This document shows positions 38,958-49,426 of a DNA stretch of 64,000 nucleotides, piece after piece. The position numbers were made by a program, and so were the translations under genes. Every line of letters begins with the position of its first letter. Positions within the stretch are counted from its first letter, which is position 1. Source of the DNA: Alcanivorax borkumensis SK2 (GTDB lineage Bacteria > Pseudomonadota > Gammaproteobacteria > Pseudomonadales > Alcanivoracaceae); assembly GCF_000009365.1 (NCBI RefSeq), contig NC_008260.1, positions 1,833,501 through 1,897,500 of the forward strand, given 5' to 3'. The notes below the pieces were generated by a model. The model had not been told where the DNA came from. It made no database searches and saw nothing but the letters and a program-made list of their open reading frames with translations.

Positions 38958-39937
38958 CAGAGCTGACTATCTCGCACACGGATACCTTCGATTACCCGTT
39001 CTGCTGTACTTTGCGGCACCTCACCCACCAGGGTGACCAAGTAGGCCCCGCTGGGCGCGGTGAGGCGGCGGCTGACTGCCACCGTCGGGCCGACACGACT
39101 CACGCCTTCTTCCACGGAGCCACCGTCCACCGCTTCTACAAAAACGGTGAAAGCGGCTAAGCCGTCACTGTAACCTTGTGCCGCCACCGGCTCGCGATCG
39201 GAACCGCTCTGCCGCCAATCTTGATCCACAGAGGTAAAGCCCGGCGGCATCCATTGCGCTTCCACAGACAACCGGTGTGAGGGGTGAGAGTCCTCTAGTG
39301 GCTTCAGGTCGCTTTCTTTCACGGTTTCAGGGATCGAAAAATCTTGTTCGGTAAGCGGGGCCGCTAATGTCAGAGACACAAACTCCACCCGCTCAAGCGC
39401 CACCCCGCTGCCATCAACTATTTCGGATTTCAGCAACAGGCTACTGTCGTTATCCAGCCACAACCGATAACCATAGCGATAGGTATCCAGCGGCGCCACA
39501 CGCATGCGTGTGGTCGCTCGGCCCGCAACACGACCATCGCCATCCACAAGAATGTTGTACTGGGCGGGCACATCGCGGGCGATACGATCACCCAACGCCA
39601 ACGGCCCTGAGTGCTTACGGTTGATGCGGGTAAGCGTGCCATTGGGGTGTAGGCATACCACCTCATCACCGCGGCGCAGCACCTCGACTAGACGACCATC
39701 AAGGTGGGTCAGTCGTTGAAACTCGCGGCCACCGATCACCGCGTGGCTCACTTCCATGGTGCTCACTTCCGCACCAAACTGATAAAGAAAACGACCGGTG
39801 TAATTGAGGGATCGATTAGCCTGGGCCATCGATTGGAGCTGGTCCTGCGCTGGGGAAGTATTCGCCAGCGCCACTTCAGACAGCGCCATCACCGGCGAGC
39901 AGAGGGTCAGAGAGAAAGCAAGAACTCGCAACATCAT
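38957..39937 (-). CDS. mucB: Sigma-E regulatory protein MucB/RseB
   Basis: 326 residues with an N-terminal signal (~1-26). MucB_RseB domains: LQSMAQANRSLNYTGRFLY near 35 and YRYGYRLWLD near 155, then a C-terminal domain (~215-320). It binds the anti-sigma factor and lipopolysaccharide or lipoprotein signals in the periplasm. It starts 3 bp after rseA. Confidence 0.93.
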   Translation of the reverse strand: MMLRVLAFSLTLCSPVMALSEVALANTSPAQDQLQSMAQANRSLNYTGRFLYQFGAEVSTMEVSHAVIGGREFQRLTHLDGRLVEVLRRGDEVVCLHPNGTLTRINRKHSGPLALGDRIARDVPAQYNILVDGDGRVAGRATTRMRVAPLDTYRYGYRLWLDNDSSLLLKSEIVDGSGVALERVEFVSLTLAAPLTEQDFSIPETVKESDLKPLEDSHPSHRLSVEAQWMPPGFTSVDQDWRQSGSDREPVAAQGYSDGLAAFTVFVEAVDGGSVEEGVSRVGPTVAVSRRLTAPSGAYLVTLVGEVPQSTAERVIEGIRVRDSQL

Positions 39938-39940
39938 CCG

Positions 39941-40525
39941 TTAGCGAGCCCCGTGGCGGGCATCCATGCTGACCAAGCGAGCGAAAGGCATCATCCCTTG
40001 GCCACTATGGCGCGCTGCGAAATCACTGTGACGCAACAGCATGTTGTTCACGCGAGGCTGGGCTGCCGGCACCGCCGAAGCAGGCACGACCACTGCATTG
40101 TTACTCGCCATGAATGCCTGAGACACTAGCGAGGTCTCGCCGAATGGCCGGCTTACGCGGTTATCCGCAGCAGCCGCCATCACTGGCGCAGCCGTACCAT
40201 TCGCCGCCTGACTACCTTCCCAGGTCTGCCAACCAACCACCGTGGCCGCCGCCACAGAGGCGGCTACTGCCAAGCGCGCCATGCCACCGAGCCATGCAGG
40301 GCGCTGCACAGGCAAAGCCTCATCCGCCAACGCGGCAGACAAGCGGGCATTAAAGTCCGCCGGCACGGCCATGGTCGGCTGGTGGTGCATAACATCACGG
40401 GCCAACTGCCAGCGCGCCAGCGTATCCAGATCGCCATCGTCAATATCGCGCATTACACGACGGGCTTCCAGCTCGCTGGTTTCATCGTCGAGAAACGCAG
40501 ACAACGCTTCCAAATCCCTGTTCAT
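39941..40525 (-). CDS. rseA: Anti-sigma-E factor RseA/MucA
   Basis: 194 residues from ATG 40525. The N-terminal sigma-binding region (LEALSAFLDDETSELEARR) is followed by a membrane segment (~88-104) and a periplasmic tail. It holds sigma-E until RseP/AlgW-type proteolysis. It lies 4 bp after rpoE. Confidence 0.93.
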   Translation of the reverse strand: MNRDLEALSAFLDDETSELEARRVMRDIDDGDLDTLARWQLARDVMHHQPTMAVPADFNARLSAALADEALPVQRPAWLGGMARLAVAASVAAATVVGWQTWEGSQAANGTAAPVMAAAADNRVSRPFGETSLVSQAFMASNNAVVVPASAVPAAQPRVNNMLLRHSDFAARHSGQGMMPFARLVSMDARHGAR

Positions 40526-40529
40526 ACTC

Positions 40530-41114
40530 TCACCCTTTATCGCCGCGCTGTGAGCCCAAAAGCGGGCGGACAGCTGTGTCAATTGCTTCCCTGGCCCGAA
40601 AAATCCGAGACCGAACTGTACCCACCGGGCATTCCATGACGACCGCTATATCCTCGTAGCTTAGGCCCTCGAATTCACGCAGGGTCACCGCCGTCTTTAA
40701 TTCCTGAGGCAGCTCATTAATTGCTGCATGGATTACCGCCTCCAGTTCCTCTGACAACACGAGGGACTCCGGGGTTCCAATCTCGTGCAGCATTTCTGCA
40801 CCGGCATACTGCTCGGCTTCAGCAGCATCCAGGTCAGAGCCCGGTGGCCGCCGGCTGGCAGACACCAAATGATTCTTAGCGGTATTGACCGCAATACGAT
40901 AAAGCCAGGTATAAAAGGCGCTGTCTCCACGGAATCGGGGCAGCGCGCGCCAAGCCTTGATAAAGGCTTCTTGGGCAACATCCTGAACCTCGTCCTGGTC
41001 ACGCACATAACGGCTAATCAACGCAAAAAGGCGCTGCTGGTACTTTCGCACCAACACCTCGAATGCACGCTGATCGCCAGCTTTGGCTTTCTTGACCAAC
41101 TCTTCGTCTGACAC
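40530..41114 (-). CDS. rpoE: RNA polymerase sigma factor RpoE/AlgU
   Basis: 194 residues, the usual size. Region 2 (DEVQDVAQEAFIKAWRALPRF ~48) and region 4 (LSYEDIAVVMECPVGTVRSRIFRARE ~150) are intact. It directs envelope-stress genes and leads the rpoE-rseA-mucB-rseC-mucD operon. Confidence 0.96.
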   Translation of the reverse strand: MSDEELVKKAKAGDQRAFEVLVRKYQQRLFALISRYVRDQDEVQDVAQEAFIKAWRALPRFRGDSAFYTWLYRIAVNTAKNHLVSASRRPPGSDLDAAEAEQYAGAEMLHEIGTPESLVLSEELEAVIHAAINELPQELKTAVTLREFEGLSYEDIAVVMECPVGTVRSRIFRAREAIDTAVRPLLGSQRGDKG

Positions 41115-41442
41115 CGATCCCCCGGATCTATCGCGAAACGCGTAAAGTAACCATGACTACCTGACGATCAAGCAGCCTGTAAAACGCGCCATTGTAGCAG
41201 CTGCCTGAGCGGCGGCTACAATAGGAACGCGATTTCGCCACCTTTTCACATTGCTTGAACAATTAAAGGGGTGACGCAGGGGCGACAAGACAACCGGTTA
41301 TAGGACAGAATCGGACACAGGAACCCACAGATGGTTCCTGTGAAACTGCATATTGGACACACTCAGGGCAAAATGCCGGGAAAACAGGCACGCTCACACA
41401 GCCCAGCCAGGCCCCAGTGAGCGCCACCAGAACGCTCTAGTA
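41115..41442. other. Gene-free stretch upstream of rpoE
   Basis: No gene seen. A perfect 10-bp hairpin CACAGGAACC / GGTTCCTGTG lies at 41316-41342. The rpoE promoter is presumably in 41120-41280, but no convincing sigma-E -35/-10 pair was found by eye. Confidence 0.5.
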
Positions 41443-42717
41443 TTAGAAAATAGAACAGCCAGAGCCGCCGAATTTCTTCTTGACCTGGGCCATGCACCCT
41501 CGCGTCAACAAGCCGAAAGGATCACCGGGTATATTTTCACAGACTTTCTTAGCGGCATATGCCTTAGAGCATTCAGCAGCAGTGGCTTCAAGTGCGTTAC
41601 TCGCCACTGGAAGCCCCGCCGCCTGATCACCAGGGGCGGCACCTGCTAACAAACCCACAGGCACAGCCTCAGGTGCTAATTTCGGTTCACTCGCGCTGAT
41701 CATCGCCGCGACCACGTCCACCGGCAGCCCTTCCTTAACCAACCAACTCGACTCCTCCGGAGTGAAGACGGCATAAGGCTTGCCCGCGGCTTTAATGCTG
41801 GCGGCCATAGCCGGAGCTGAGCGCTTGCGATAGGTCTCCTTAAGCACATCCATTACGCGTAAATCCGCCGGCCCCATAAAAAACAGGCGCTCATTACCGT
41901 GAATGTCACCCGTAAAGTCAGGGTGTTTCTCAACGATCGCAGCATAATGCTTGAGGCGCTGGCTACGGCTCTGGCCAGCCAACACCTCTGCCAAGCGCGC
42001 AGAAACCAGCGGCCGGTAAAATTTAAGCGACGGGTTATCAAGGGCAGCGGCAAGCGTATCTACATCTTTTGTTTTTTTGAGCGACTGGTAAAGAGACTCT
42101 TCGACAGCAATATTACGCACCAGCTTTTCTTCATGGGAAAAAGCTGAAGCATACCAAGCTGCATCAGTAAGTTTTTGTGTGCCGCGTAATTTACCTAGTG
42201 GAAACCAGCTCATGAAAACCGTGCCGCGATAGTGGGCGTTAGCACTGTAAACCAGCTCACCTTCTGAGCGCATTTCAATGGTCGTCTCGAACTGCTGAGG
42301 CGCCACCATAGGAATCAAACAAAGGCTGAACGTACAACCCAACGTGCTAAAGACGACCGTAGCAATTGTGCCAACACTATTTTCGGGAGGCTGGCGCGTT
42401 ACCGTAATATCCAGCGGCGGCATCCCGCCATCATGCAACCAATAATCTGCGACCTGAGCCAATTCATCATTCGCACTACTTTTTGGCTTTGCGTTCAGTG
42501 ATTCCTGAAATTTGTCGCTGGCCCATGGGTAAGCATCGTAAGAGGTCTTGCCTTTACTGTAGGGGATAATCGGGTCATTCGGGTTAGTGTTAAAGTGATC
42601 GATCGTTTGCTGCGTAATCGGCGTACCCTGTTCAGTATAATAATTCGCAGACATGCAGCCACTCAAACCCGCGACAAGCACCAGCCCCCCGGCCAGATGC
42701 ATCGATATTTTTTTCAT
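41443..42717 (-). CDS. Lipoprotein of unknown function
   Basis: 424 residues, not recognised. The signal ends LSGC (Cys21), a clear lipobox. A short hydrophobic stretch with two Cys occurs near 130-140 (STLGCTFSLCLIPM). The middle (~185-300) is helical with Tyr/Leu-rich repeats, and the C-terminus is Cys-rich (CSKAYAAKKVCENIPGD ... GCSIF). GGGGAAGACA precedes the ATG. It is divergent from nadB. Envelope location is supported, function is not. Confidence 0.75.
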   Translation of the reverse strand: MKKISMHLAGGLVLVAGLSGCMSANYYTEQGTPITQQTIDHFNTNPNDPIIPYSKGKTSYDAYPWASDKFQESLNAKPKSSANDELAQVADYWLHDGGMPPLDITVTRQPPENSVGTIATVVFSTLGCTFSLCLIPMVAPQQFETTIEMRSEGELVYSANAHYRGTVFMSWFPLGKLRGTQKLTDAAWYASAFSHEEKLVRNIAVEESLYQSLKKTKDVDTLAAALDNPSLKFYRPLVSARLAEVLAGQSRSQRLKHYAAIVEKHPDFTGDIHGNERLFFMGPADLRVMDVLKETYRKRSAPAMAASIKAAGKPYAVFTPEESSWLVKEGLPVDVVAAMISASEPKLAPEAVPVGLLAGAAPGDQAAGLPVASNALEATAAECSKAYAAKKVCENIPGDPFGLLTRGCMAQVKKKFGGSGCSIF

Positions 42718-42983
42718 TGTCTTCCCCAGACAGTATTAGTCGGCCGTCTTAATCCGCCACAGGCATTCCTCTTCACCTGTTGCCCATCAGACGAACACTC
42801 TCACCCAAATTACGATAGAAATCGCATCGCAATATAGCCACAGGCCATAGGCTACACATCACCCAAATGGGGGATCCGCTGATAAAAACGTCATTAGCAG
42901 GGGGAGCAATCGCCGCTATACTGGCCGCCTGAGACCCCTAAGCCTGCGAAATCGACCAGCTGCTAACGAATAAAGGATGCTCC

Positions 42984-44591
42984 ATGGCTACCTATCGACA
43001 CGATGTACTCATTATCGGCTCCGGCGCCGCAGGCCTTACGGCCGCACTTCGCCTGCCTGATGAGTGTCAGGTTGCCCTGCTCTCCAAAGGAGAGCTCACC
43101 AGCGCTAGCACCTACTACGCCCAGGGCGGAGTGGCCGCGGTGCTAGACCAAGAAGACTCACTGGAAAGTCATGTGGCCGATACCCATGTGGCTGGCGCCG
43201 GGCTATGCCAGGATGATGCGGTACGCTTTACCGTGGAAAATGGCCCCGACGCCATTCGCTGGTTGATTGATCTAGGCGTGGACTTCACCCGTTTCGATAG
43301 CGGTGATGGCAGTAAATTGCCCTACCACTTAACCCGTGAAGGCGGGCATAGCCATCGGCGCATCATTCACGCCGCCGATGCCACCGGCAAAGCCATCTCC
43401 GGCACACTGATCGAACAAGTCTGCAAAAAAGAAAACGTGATCCGCTTTGAGCACCGGGTGGCGGTGGACCTGATCGTACAGGAACACGACGGACCGCAAG
43501 GCAAAGAAAAACGTTGCTGTGGCGCCTACGTACACAACATTCAAACCGGCGAAACCGACGTTATTCTCGCCCGCTCCGTGGTACTGGCCACCGGCGGGGC
43601 CTCCAAAGTGTACCTCTACACATCCAACCCGGATGTGGCCACCGGCGATGGCATTGCCATGGCCTGGCGAGCCGGCTGTCGGGTCGCGAATATGGAATTC
43701 ATGCAGTTCCACCCCACCTGCCTCTATCACCCCAAGGCAAAAAGCTTCCTCGTCACCGAGGCCATCCGCGGCGAAGGCGGGCACCTGCTACTCCCCAATG
43801 GCGAACGCTTCATGAACCGCTTTGATGAGCGCGGCGAGTTAGCCCCCCGGGATGTGGTTGCCCGCGCCATTGACCATGAAATGAAACGGCTGGGCGCGGA
43901 TTGTCTCTACCTTGATATCAGCCACAAACCCGCAGACTTCATTATCGAGCACTTCCCCACCGTATACGCCAAATGCCTGCAGCTGGGGCTGGATATCACC
44001 CGCGACCCCATTCCGGTGGTCCCTGCGGCTCATTACACCTGCGGCGGCGTGATGATTAACAAGCATGGACAAACCGATGTGCCTGGCCTCTATGCCATTG
44101 GCGAAACCAGTTTTACCGGTTTACACGGAGCCAACCGCATGGCTAGCAATTCATTGCTGGAGTGCTTTGTGTACGGCAAAGCCACCGCCGACCATATTCG
44201 CGCCCACCTGGATAAAATTCCCACGCCAAGAGACGACAACGAATGGGATGAATCGCAGGTTACCGACTCGGATGAAGACGTGGTGATCAGCCACAACTGG
44301 GACGAGCTGCGTCGCTTCATGTGGGACTACGTGGGCATCGTGAGAACGGAAAAACGGTTGGAGAGAGCCCTGCACCGCGCCGAGCTACTAAAGAGCGAAA
44401 TCGCCGAGTATTACAGCAACTACCACATCAGCAACGACCTACTGGAGCTACGTAATCTGGTGGTCATCGCCGAACTGATTATTCGCTCTGCCATGCAACG
44501 CAAAGAGAGCCGCGGCTTGCATTACATGCGCGATTTCCCAGCAACGAATGAAGAAACCGGAAATACGATCCTAACACCGGGGACGTTTTGA
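42984..44591 (+). CDS. nadB: L-aspartate oxidase
   Basis: 535 residues. FAD-binding [11 protein letters not shown] near 11, [13 protein letters not shown] near 43, [11 protein letters not shown] near 117 and [18 protein letters not shown] near 375. It oxidises L-aspartate to iminoaspartate, the first step of NAD synthesis. AAGGATG lies 6 bp upstream. It is next to sdhE/ygfX and near rpoE, as in Pseudomonas. Confidence 0.96.
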   Translation: MATYRHDVLIIGSGAAGLTAALRLPDECQVALLSKGELTSASTYYAQGGVAAVLDQEDSLESHVADTHVAGAGLCQDDAVRFTVENGPDAIRWLIDLGVDFTRFDSGDGSKLPYHLTREGGHSHRRIIHAADATGKAISGTLIEQVCKKENVIRFEHRVAVDLIVQEHDGPQGKEKRCCGAYVHNIQTGETDVILARSVVLATGGASKVYLYTSNPDVATGDGIAMAWRAGCRVANMEFMQFHPTCLYHPKAKSFLVTEAIRGEGGHLLLPNGERFMNRFDERGELAPRDVVARAIDHEMKRLGADCLYLDISHKPADFIIEHFPTVYAKCLQLGLDITRDPIPVVPAAHYTCGGVMINKHGQTDVPGLYAIGETSFTGLHGANRMASNSLLECFVYGKATADHIRAHLDKIPTPRDDNEWDESQVTDSDEDVVISHNWDELRRFMWDYVGIVRTEKRLERALHRAELLKSEIAEYYSNYHISNDLLELRNLVVIAELIIRSAMQRKESRGLHYMRDFPATNEETGNTILTPGTF

Positions 44592-44686
44592 CTGGCATAG
44601 AATCAAGCCGGGTTACGGGTAAAGGACGGAGCCACACGATGACCGTCCTGCACGAGCGATTCAATTGAACGTTCAACGTTGAAAAA

Positions 44687-44710
44687 AAAGCCGGGGAACG
44701 TCCCGGCTTT
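44687..44710. terminator. Terminator between nadB and ygfX
   Basis: 9-bp perfect stem AAAGCCGGG / CCCGGCTTT. The longer T-run is on the minus strand, so it mainly ends the sdhE-ygfX transcript and can also end nadB. Confidence 0.8.
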
Positions 44711-44733
44711 CCCTTCCAATGTTGTAGCGTGCG

Positions 44734-45129
44734 CTAGCCCCGCTGACGCTTAACCCAAAACCACTGATAAAAAGGCTGTAACTCGGCAACGGGCGCTTGG
44801 TCAGCAAACACATGCTGCCACCCCTTCGGCGTTTGCATTGCCAACCAAGGGCCATGGCGAATAACACGCAGGGGGCGCGCCATGACTTGCTTATGCCGGC
44901 CGATGATCGTCACCCCTTGCGCATCCAGCTCTAGCGCCTCCGGCTGAGGCAAACGCCAGCTCCTCACCAGAACAGGCAGCACACCAAGCAGCACCAGCAT
45001 GGCCCAAGCCGGTAATTGCGACAAGACTATGGCCGCCGCTGCCAGCAATGCCGCCAACCACCGTAAACGCGCAGGATAGCGCGAAGCGGCCAGCTTAACC
45101 TTTCTTCGCGGAGACCAACCCGAGGACAT
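44734..45129 (-). CDS. ygfX: YgfX-like protein
   Basis: 131 residues with two N-terminal hydrophobic segments (~22-38 and ~42-55) and a beta-rich cytosolic tail (QGVTIIGRHKQVMARPLRVI). It is the YgfX/CptA partner of SdhE and overlaps it by 35 bp. Reported links to cell-division toxicity in E. coli are disputed. No other start was found. Confidence 0.8.
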   Translation of the reverse strand: MSSGWSPRRKVKLAASRYPARLRWLAALLAAAAIVLSQLPAWAMLVLLGVLPVLVRSWRLPQPEALELDAQGVTIIGRHKQVMARPLRVIRHGPWLAMQTPKGWQHVFADQAPVAELQPFYQWFWVKRQRG

Positions 45130-45355
45130 GGCTCACATACTCATTTAACTGCGTATCTGCAGGCTCACTGCGGTAGGTGAACCACTCGAACATGTCCGCA
45201 TCTTCACAGGCAAGCAAGGTGGCAAACTGTACTTGGCGCTCCACCGGCTCCGCATCAAAGTGATTATCCAGATAGCCATACAGCACCACCTCCACTTCTG
45301 ACGCACCCCGACGGCACTGCCAACGATATTTCCGCTTCAGGTCTTCATTACTCAT
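45095..45355 (-). CDS. sdhE: Succinate dehydrogenase flavinylation factor SdhE
   Basis: 86 residues. The RGxxE motif (RRGASEVE ~15-22) is required for FAD attachment to SdhA. Small helical protein DUF339. Its last codons overlap ygfX. Confidence 0.93.
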   Translation of the reverse strand: MSNEDLKRKYRWQCRRGASEVEVVLYGYLDNHFDAEPVERQVQFATLLACEDADMFEWFTYRSEPADTQLNEYVSHVLGLVSAKKG

Positions 45356-45505
45356 TCAGCACTACCCTGATCAAACACTCCGGCGTCTTTCGACAATTAA
45401 CCCATACAGCTTTCAGGCTGTGCGCGCATTATCTATCATGGCTGATGATTTCTCGACTCCCCCGGAGTCCCACGCCACGTTACACGTTAGGATAACAGGA
45501 GCCCC

Positions 45506-46453
45506 ATGAGCTGGTCCGAGTTTATTGCCGCCCAACCCCTGGCAGATCACGCCCCCACGGATAACGCCCCCACATTAAGCCACTGCGATCACTTGGCTAT
45601 TATCCGCGCTCATGGCGAGGAAGCCGGCCATTACCTGCAAGGTCAGCTGTCCTGCGACCTGCGCGAAGTGGATAACGGAGGGCACCTCACCGGCATGCAT
45701 CTGAGCCTGAAAGGCCGTGGCCTGGTCAGCGTACGCATTGTTCGCGACGGTAACGACTACCTGATGCTCTGCCCAGCCGGGCAAAGCGAAGCGGTAATCA
45801 AATCATTAATGAAATACCGCCTGCGCGCCAAAGTGGAATTTCAAGTGGACAACCAGGCCGTAATTCTGGGGCTTTCAGGCGCATTGCCCGGCGCCCTTCC
45901 CCAACCTGGGCAAAGCACCCGCAACGATCAAGGCCTGTGGCTACGCTACCCCAACACCGATCACGCACTGCTGATTACCCACACAGAGCAAGCGGAAGCC
46001 GTATGGGCGGCACAGGCTCAGGAACGCACAGCCCTCAACGGCAACGGCTGGCGGCTGGCCGACATCGACGCCGGCGAAGGCATGGTCTACCCGGGCGCAG
46101 AAGATCTATTCCTGCCTCAGGTTCTTAACTACGACGTCACCGCCGGGGTGAACTTTAAGAAAGGCTGCTACACAGGCCAGGAAGTAGTTGCACGCATGCA
46201 CTTCAAGGGCAAGCTCAAGCAACGCATGCAACGGGTCGATTACACCGCCGATATGGATCTGACACCCGGTGAAACGCTACGCGACAGCAACGGCAAAGCC
46301 GCCGGTGAAGTGGTCAGCAGTGCCCGCACCCCTGCCGGGCACAGTGCCCTCGTGGTACTGCGCCGCAACACCGATGGTGTATTGTTCAAAGACGCTGAGC
46401 CGCTCAACAGCCAGCTCGGCACTCTACCCTATACCTTGCCCTGGAAAGATTAA
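45506..46453 (+). CDS. ygfZ: Folate-binding Fe-S repair protein YgfZ
   Basis: 315 residues. The motif K-G-C-Y-T-G-Q-E (KKGCYTGQEVVARMHFKGK ~213) is the YgfZ signature with the reactive Cys. The N-terminal GcvT-like domain includes YLQGQLSCDL near 44. It supports certain iron-sulfur enzymes. AGGAG lies 4 bp upstream; divergent from sdhE. Confidence 0.94.
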   Translation: MSWSEFIAAQPLADHAPTDNAPTLSHCDHLAIIRAHGEEAGHYLQGQLSCDLREVDNGGHLTGMHLSLKGRGLVSVRIVRDGNDYLMLCPAGQSEAVIKSLMKYRLRAKVEFQVDNQAVILGLSGALPGALPQPGQSTRNDQGLWLRYPNTDHALLITHTEQAEAVWAAQAQERTALNGNGWRLADIDAGEGMVYPGAEDLFLPQVLNYDVTAGVNFKKGCYTGQEVVARMHFKGKLKQRMQRVDYTADMDLTPGETLRDSNGKAAGEVVSSARTPAGHSALVVLRRNTDGVLFKDAEPLNSQLGTLPYTLPWKD

Positions 46454-46504
46454 GCCCCACGGAGCCCACACGCGCCCGTAGGCCGAATTAGCCCCAAGTC
46501 TTTC

Positions 46505-46542
46505 CACATAAAAAAAGGCGCCGAAGCGCCTTTTTTTATGTG
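46505..46542. terminator. Strong bidirectional terminator
   Basis: Perfect 17-bp inverted repeat, GGCGC / GCGCC core with CGAA loop, seven A before and seven T after. It lies between convergent ygfZ and the hydratase-family gene. Confidence 0.95.
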
Positions 46543-46558
46543 TCTTTCTAGCCCCTAC

Positions 46559-47674
46559 TCAAGCCTTACCCAAATCCGCCAGTGGGTGCTTTGGCGCCGG
46601 GCAGCGGAAGAAACCCTCGATGTACTCTTTTGGCACCGACGCCACATCACGATGCCGGAAGCTGGGTTTGCCGTCCTTGTCGATTAACAAAGCTCGCACC
46701 CCTTCGCGAAAATCACCGTGTAGTGAACATTGCACCGCCAAGCACCACTCCATCCTAAACACCTCTGCCAGGTCGTAATAAGTGGAACGATCCAGTTGCT
46801 CCCACACCAGATGAGCCGTTTGCGGGCAACCTCGCTCAAGGTTACCCAGTGCCTTGTCCAGCCAACGGTCACGTTCTTTCACGCTCAGCAGCTGCTCAGT
46901 GACAACGGTAATGTCCTCGCCATCGCACAAACGGTTAATTAATGGCATATGGTCAATCAACGGGTGCGGCAGATCACTCATGTCCACCGCCTGCTGTTTG
47001 AACAAGCGATAGATCACCGCGCGATTTTCCGCTTCGGTATCCGCATAATTCTGCTCGGCCAGCGCGTCCAGCAGGCTGTCCGCATCCGCCTCTACCATGC
47101 GATCAGCCATGCCAATTTCCACAGCTTCACGACCGTTGATGTGAACCCCAGTAAGGCCAAGGAACAAGCCCACCCTTCCAGGCAAACGATTCAGGAACCA
47201 GCTGCCACCCACATCGGGGAACAGGCCGATGGTAATTTCCGGCATGGCCATGCGCGAGCGTGGCGTTACCAAACGGAAATCCGCACTCTGCAGCAGCCCC
47301 ATGCCACCGCCCATAACAATGCCATCACCAAAGACGATCACCGGAATCGCACTCGTATGCAGACGATAATCCAACACATATTCCGCTGCGAAATACTCTT
47401 CGGTAACCGGGTTTCGGCCTTCACCGGCATGTTTCACCATGGATTTATGCATCTGCACGATATCACCACCCGCACAGAGCGCCTTGTCGCCAGCCCCATC
47501 CAGCCAGATCGCCACAATATCGGAACGCTGCTCCCAAGCATCCAGCTTCTCGCTCAACAGCGTGATCATTTCCAAGCTCAGCGCATTCAGGGATTTGGGG
47601 GCATTCAACGTCGCGCGGGCAATAACACGGCCGCAACGGGTTTCGATTTCGGAAAACAACACGCAGTCAGACAC
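46559..47674 (-). CDS. Enoyl-CoA hydratase/isomerase family, 3-hydroxyisobutyryl-CoA hydrolase-like
   Basis: 371 residues from a GTG with AAGGAG 5 bp upstream. Oxyanion loops LCAGGDI (~67) and GDGIVMGGGMGL (~117), and the MPEITIGLFPDVGGSWFLNRLPG stretch near 143, identify the long HIBCH-type branch. Its C-terminal DKDGKP...VP pattern is present, though the usual WxP tryptophan is Phe. It probably hydrolyses a hydroxyacyl-CoA such as in valine breakdown; substrate is uncertain. Confidence 0.85.
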   Translation of the reverse strand: MSDCVLFSEIETRCGRVIARATLNAPKSLNALSLEMITLLSEKLDAWEQRSDIVAIWLDGAGDKALCAGGDIVQMHKSMVKHAGEGRNPVTEEYFAAEYVLDYRLHTSAIPVIVFGDGIVMGGGMGLLQSADFRLVTPRSRMAMPEITIGLFPDVGGSWFLNRLPGRVGLFLGLTGVHINGREAVEIGMADRMVEADADSLLDALAEQNYADTEAENRAVIYRLFKQQAVDMSDLPHPLIDHMPLINRLCDGEDITVVTEQLLSVKERDRWLDKALGNLERGCPQTAHLVWEQLDRSTYYDLAEVFRMEWCLAVQCSLHGDFREGVRALLIDKDGKPSFRHRDVASVPKEYIEGFFRCPAPKHPLADLGKA

Positions 47675-47951
47675 AACAACTCCTTGGTCTCAATTCGGCA
47701 AAGATGGTACCGCGGTGGGCGGCAAGCTCCAAGCTGGAAACGGGCAAAAGGCCATGCAGATTATGAATGCCTTACTCCGCGCTGCAAGCTAGCAGGTAGT
47801 GAGGCAAGCGATGTTCACACCGAAAGGTCGCTACGGGAAGATTGGTGATGTGAGCCGCGGCCAACAAAGCAGCTTACTCGTGGGTACAACGCCGTTAGTT
47901 GTTCTGTGGCCGCAGACCCCAATTCGCCTTGTAGTGGGCGGCTTGCCTTTA

Positions 47952-48665
47952 TTATTCTGGCACGGACCAATCAATAGCGGTTTCACCGTGCTGGAGCAAA
48001 TATTGATTGGCACGGGAAAAGTGACCACAGCCGAGAAAACCTCGGTAAGCCGACAGTGGAGACGGATGTGGAGCGCTTAGCACACAGTGTTTTTCGCGGT
48101 CGATCAGGCGGCCTTTTTTCTGAGCATGACTGCCCCACAATAAAAACACTAACCCCTCACGTTCGCGGTTTAAGTGCTCAATGGCCTGATCGGTAAACGT
48201 TTCCCACCCTTGCTTCTGGTGAGAGCCAGCCTGGCCCGCTTCCACGGTGAGCACCGCGTTAAGCAGCAAAACACCCTGCTCTGCCCAATAGGTCAAGTTG
48301 CCATGGGTAGGAATATCAAAACCCAGGTCTCGGTGAATTTCCTTGTAGATATTCATCAGTGATGGCGGAGTCTTTACGCCATGCTGAACGGAAAAACACA
48401 GACCATGGGCTTGGTTGGGGCCGTGGTAAGGGTCCTGTCCCAGGATGACCACTTTCACACAGTCAAAGGGCGTCAAGTTGAAGGCGTTAAAAATATCTGG
48501 CCCCGGCGGGAAAACCGTTTTTCCTTCACGCTTCTGTTGCGCTAAAAAATGGCGCAACTGCGCCATATAGTCCCGTTGAAACTCCCCCTCAAGGTGCTGT
48601 TTCCAGCCCGGCTCCAACGGCACAACTTTGCTGTCAGGGGTGTTCACGGCATAGGCATTAACCAT
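47952..48665 (-). CDS. ung: Uracil-DNA glycosylase
   Basis: 237 residues. Catalytic [14 protein letters not shown] (~75) with Asp77 and [10 protein letters not shown] (~200), plus [11 protein letters not shown] near 176. It removes uracil from DNA. It overlaps the TetR gene by 8 bp. Confidence 0.96.
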   Translation of the reverse strand: MVNAYAVNTPDSKVVPLEPGWKQHLEGEFQRDYMAQLRHFLAQQKREGKTVFPPGPDIFNAFNLTPFDCVKVVILGQDPYHGPNQAHGLCFSVQHGVKTPPSLMNIYKEIHRDLGFDIPTHGNLTYWAEQGVLLLNAVLTVEAGQAGSHQKQGWETFTDQAIEHLNREREGLVFLLWGSHAQKKGRLIDREKHCVLSAPHPSPLSAYRGFLGCGHFSRANQYLLQHGETAIDWSVPE

Positions 48666-49326
48666 GGGGGATCACTTTCTCCATCAAGTTGTGCATCCGT
48701 TTCTCCGCAAACGCCTGGGAGACTTTTTCCGGGTGCACCAACAAACGCTGCTCAATGGTCAGGAAGGTAGAGAAGATTAACTCCCCATCCAGCTTGGGGT
48801 GTTTACAACCAAACAGCTCACACGCCATGGCCAAGGTTTCCACATGCTGGGCCAAATACATATCAGCCATTTCCCGCAGCCGCGGATCCAGAACGGCTTC
48901 CTGAATAAACGCCTGCTCAGCCACAATATGATCACGACGATTTTGCAACTCATCAACGATGAAAGCGCCCATCATCTGAGCAAGCAGCTGCACCAACCGC
49001 CCACGTTCTTGCGGGTTTTTCAGGCTGTCGCGGGAAAACTGCGACATCAACCCGAACGCCTGCTCTTTAAAGGGTTCAACCACCTCCTTTATTGCTCGTT
49101 CTGCGAACAATGCGAAGGTGTCAGCGATCAAATCAGAGAGATCTTTAAAGTAATAGGTTGTCGCAGAAAGCGGAACGCCCGCTTCACGGGCAACCGAACG
49201 GTGGCGAACCGCCCGGATACCATCGCGCACAATAATATTCAACGAGGCCTCAAGAATAGCCTGTCGACGCTGCTCGCTACCCGTTCGGCGGGTTTTCCTT
49301 CCCTGGTACTGAATTTCAGTTGTCAT
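48658..49326 (-). CDS. TetR-family regulator
   Basis: 222 residues. The N-terminal helix-turn-helix ([17 protein letters not shown] ~20, [23 protein letters not shown] ~45) is typical. The C-terminal ligand domain gives no clear clue. The 8-bp overlap with ung is unusual for a regulator and suggests co-expression; the target may be the ung promoter or elsewhere. Confidence 0.85.
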   Translation of the reverse strand: MTTEIQYQGRKTRRTGSEQRRQAILEASLNIIVRDGIRAVRHRSVAREAGVPLSATTYYFKDLSDLIADTFALFAERAIKEVVEPFKEQAFGLMSQFSRDSLKNPQERGRLVQLLAQMMGAFIVDELQNRRDHIVAEQAFIQEAVLDPRLREMADMYLAQHVETLAMACELFGCKHPKLDGELIFSTFLTIEQRLLVHPEKVSQAFAEKRMHNLMEKVIPHG

Positions 49327-49426
49327 GGATACAGCCAGCCTGTGTTATCACACCCTAAATTGTATCACTCTCCCTGCGACGCTCCTGCAACACAACGGGC
49401 AAAAATGACGCCCGAAAATACCGTTC

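Noticed and set aside
46949..47848. 299-codon plus-strand frame opposite the hydratase-family gene
   Set aside because: It covers the antisense of a conserved enzyme and has no family motif.
47675..47951. Possible gene between ung and the hydratase-family gene
   Set aside because: Frames here are short and run into the antisense of ung; no ribosome site or motif.
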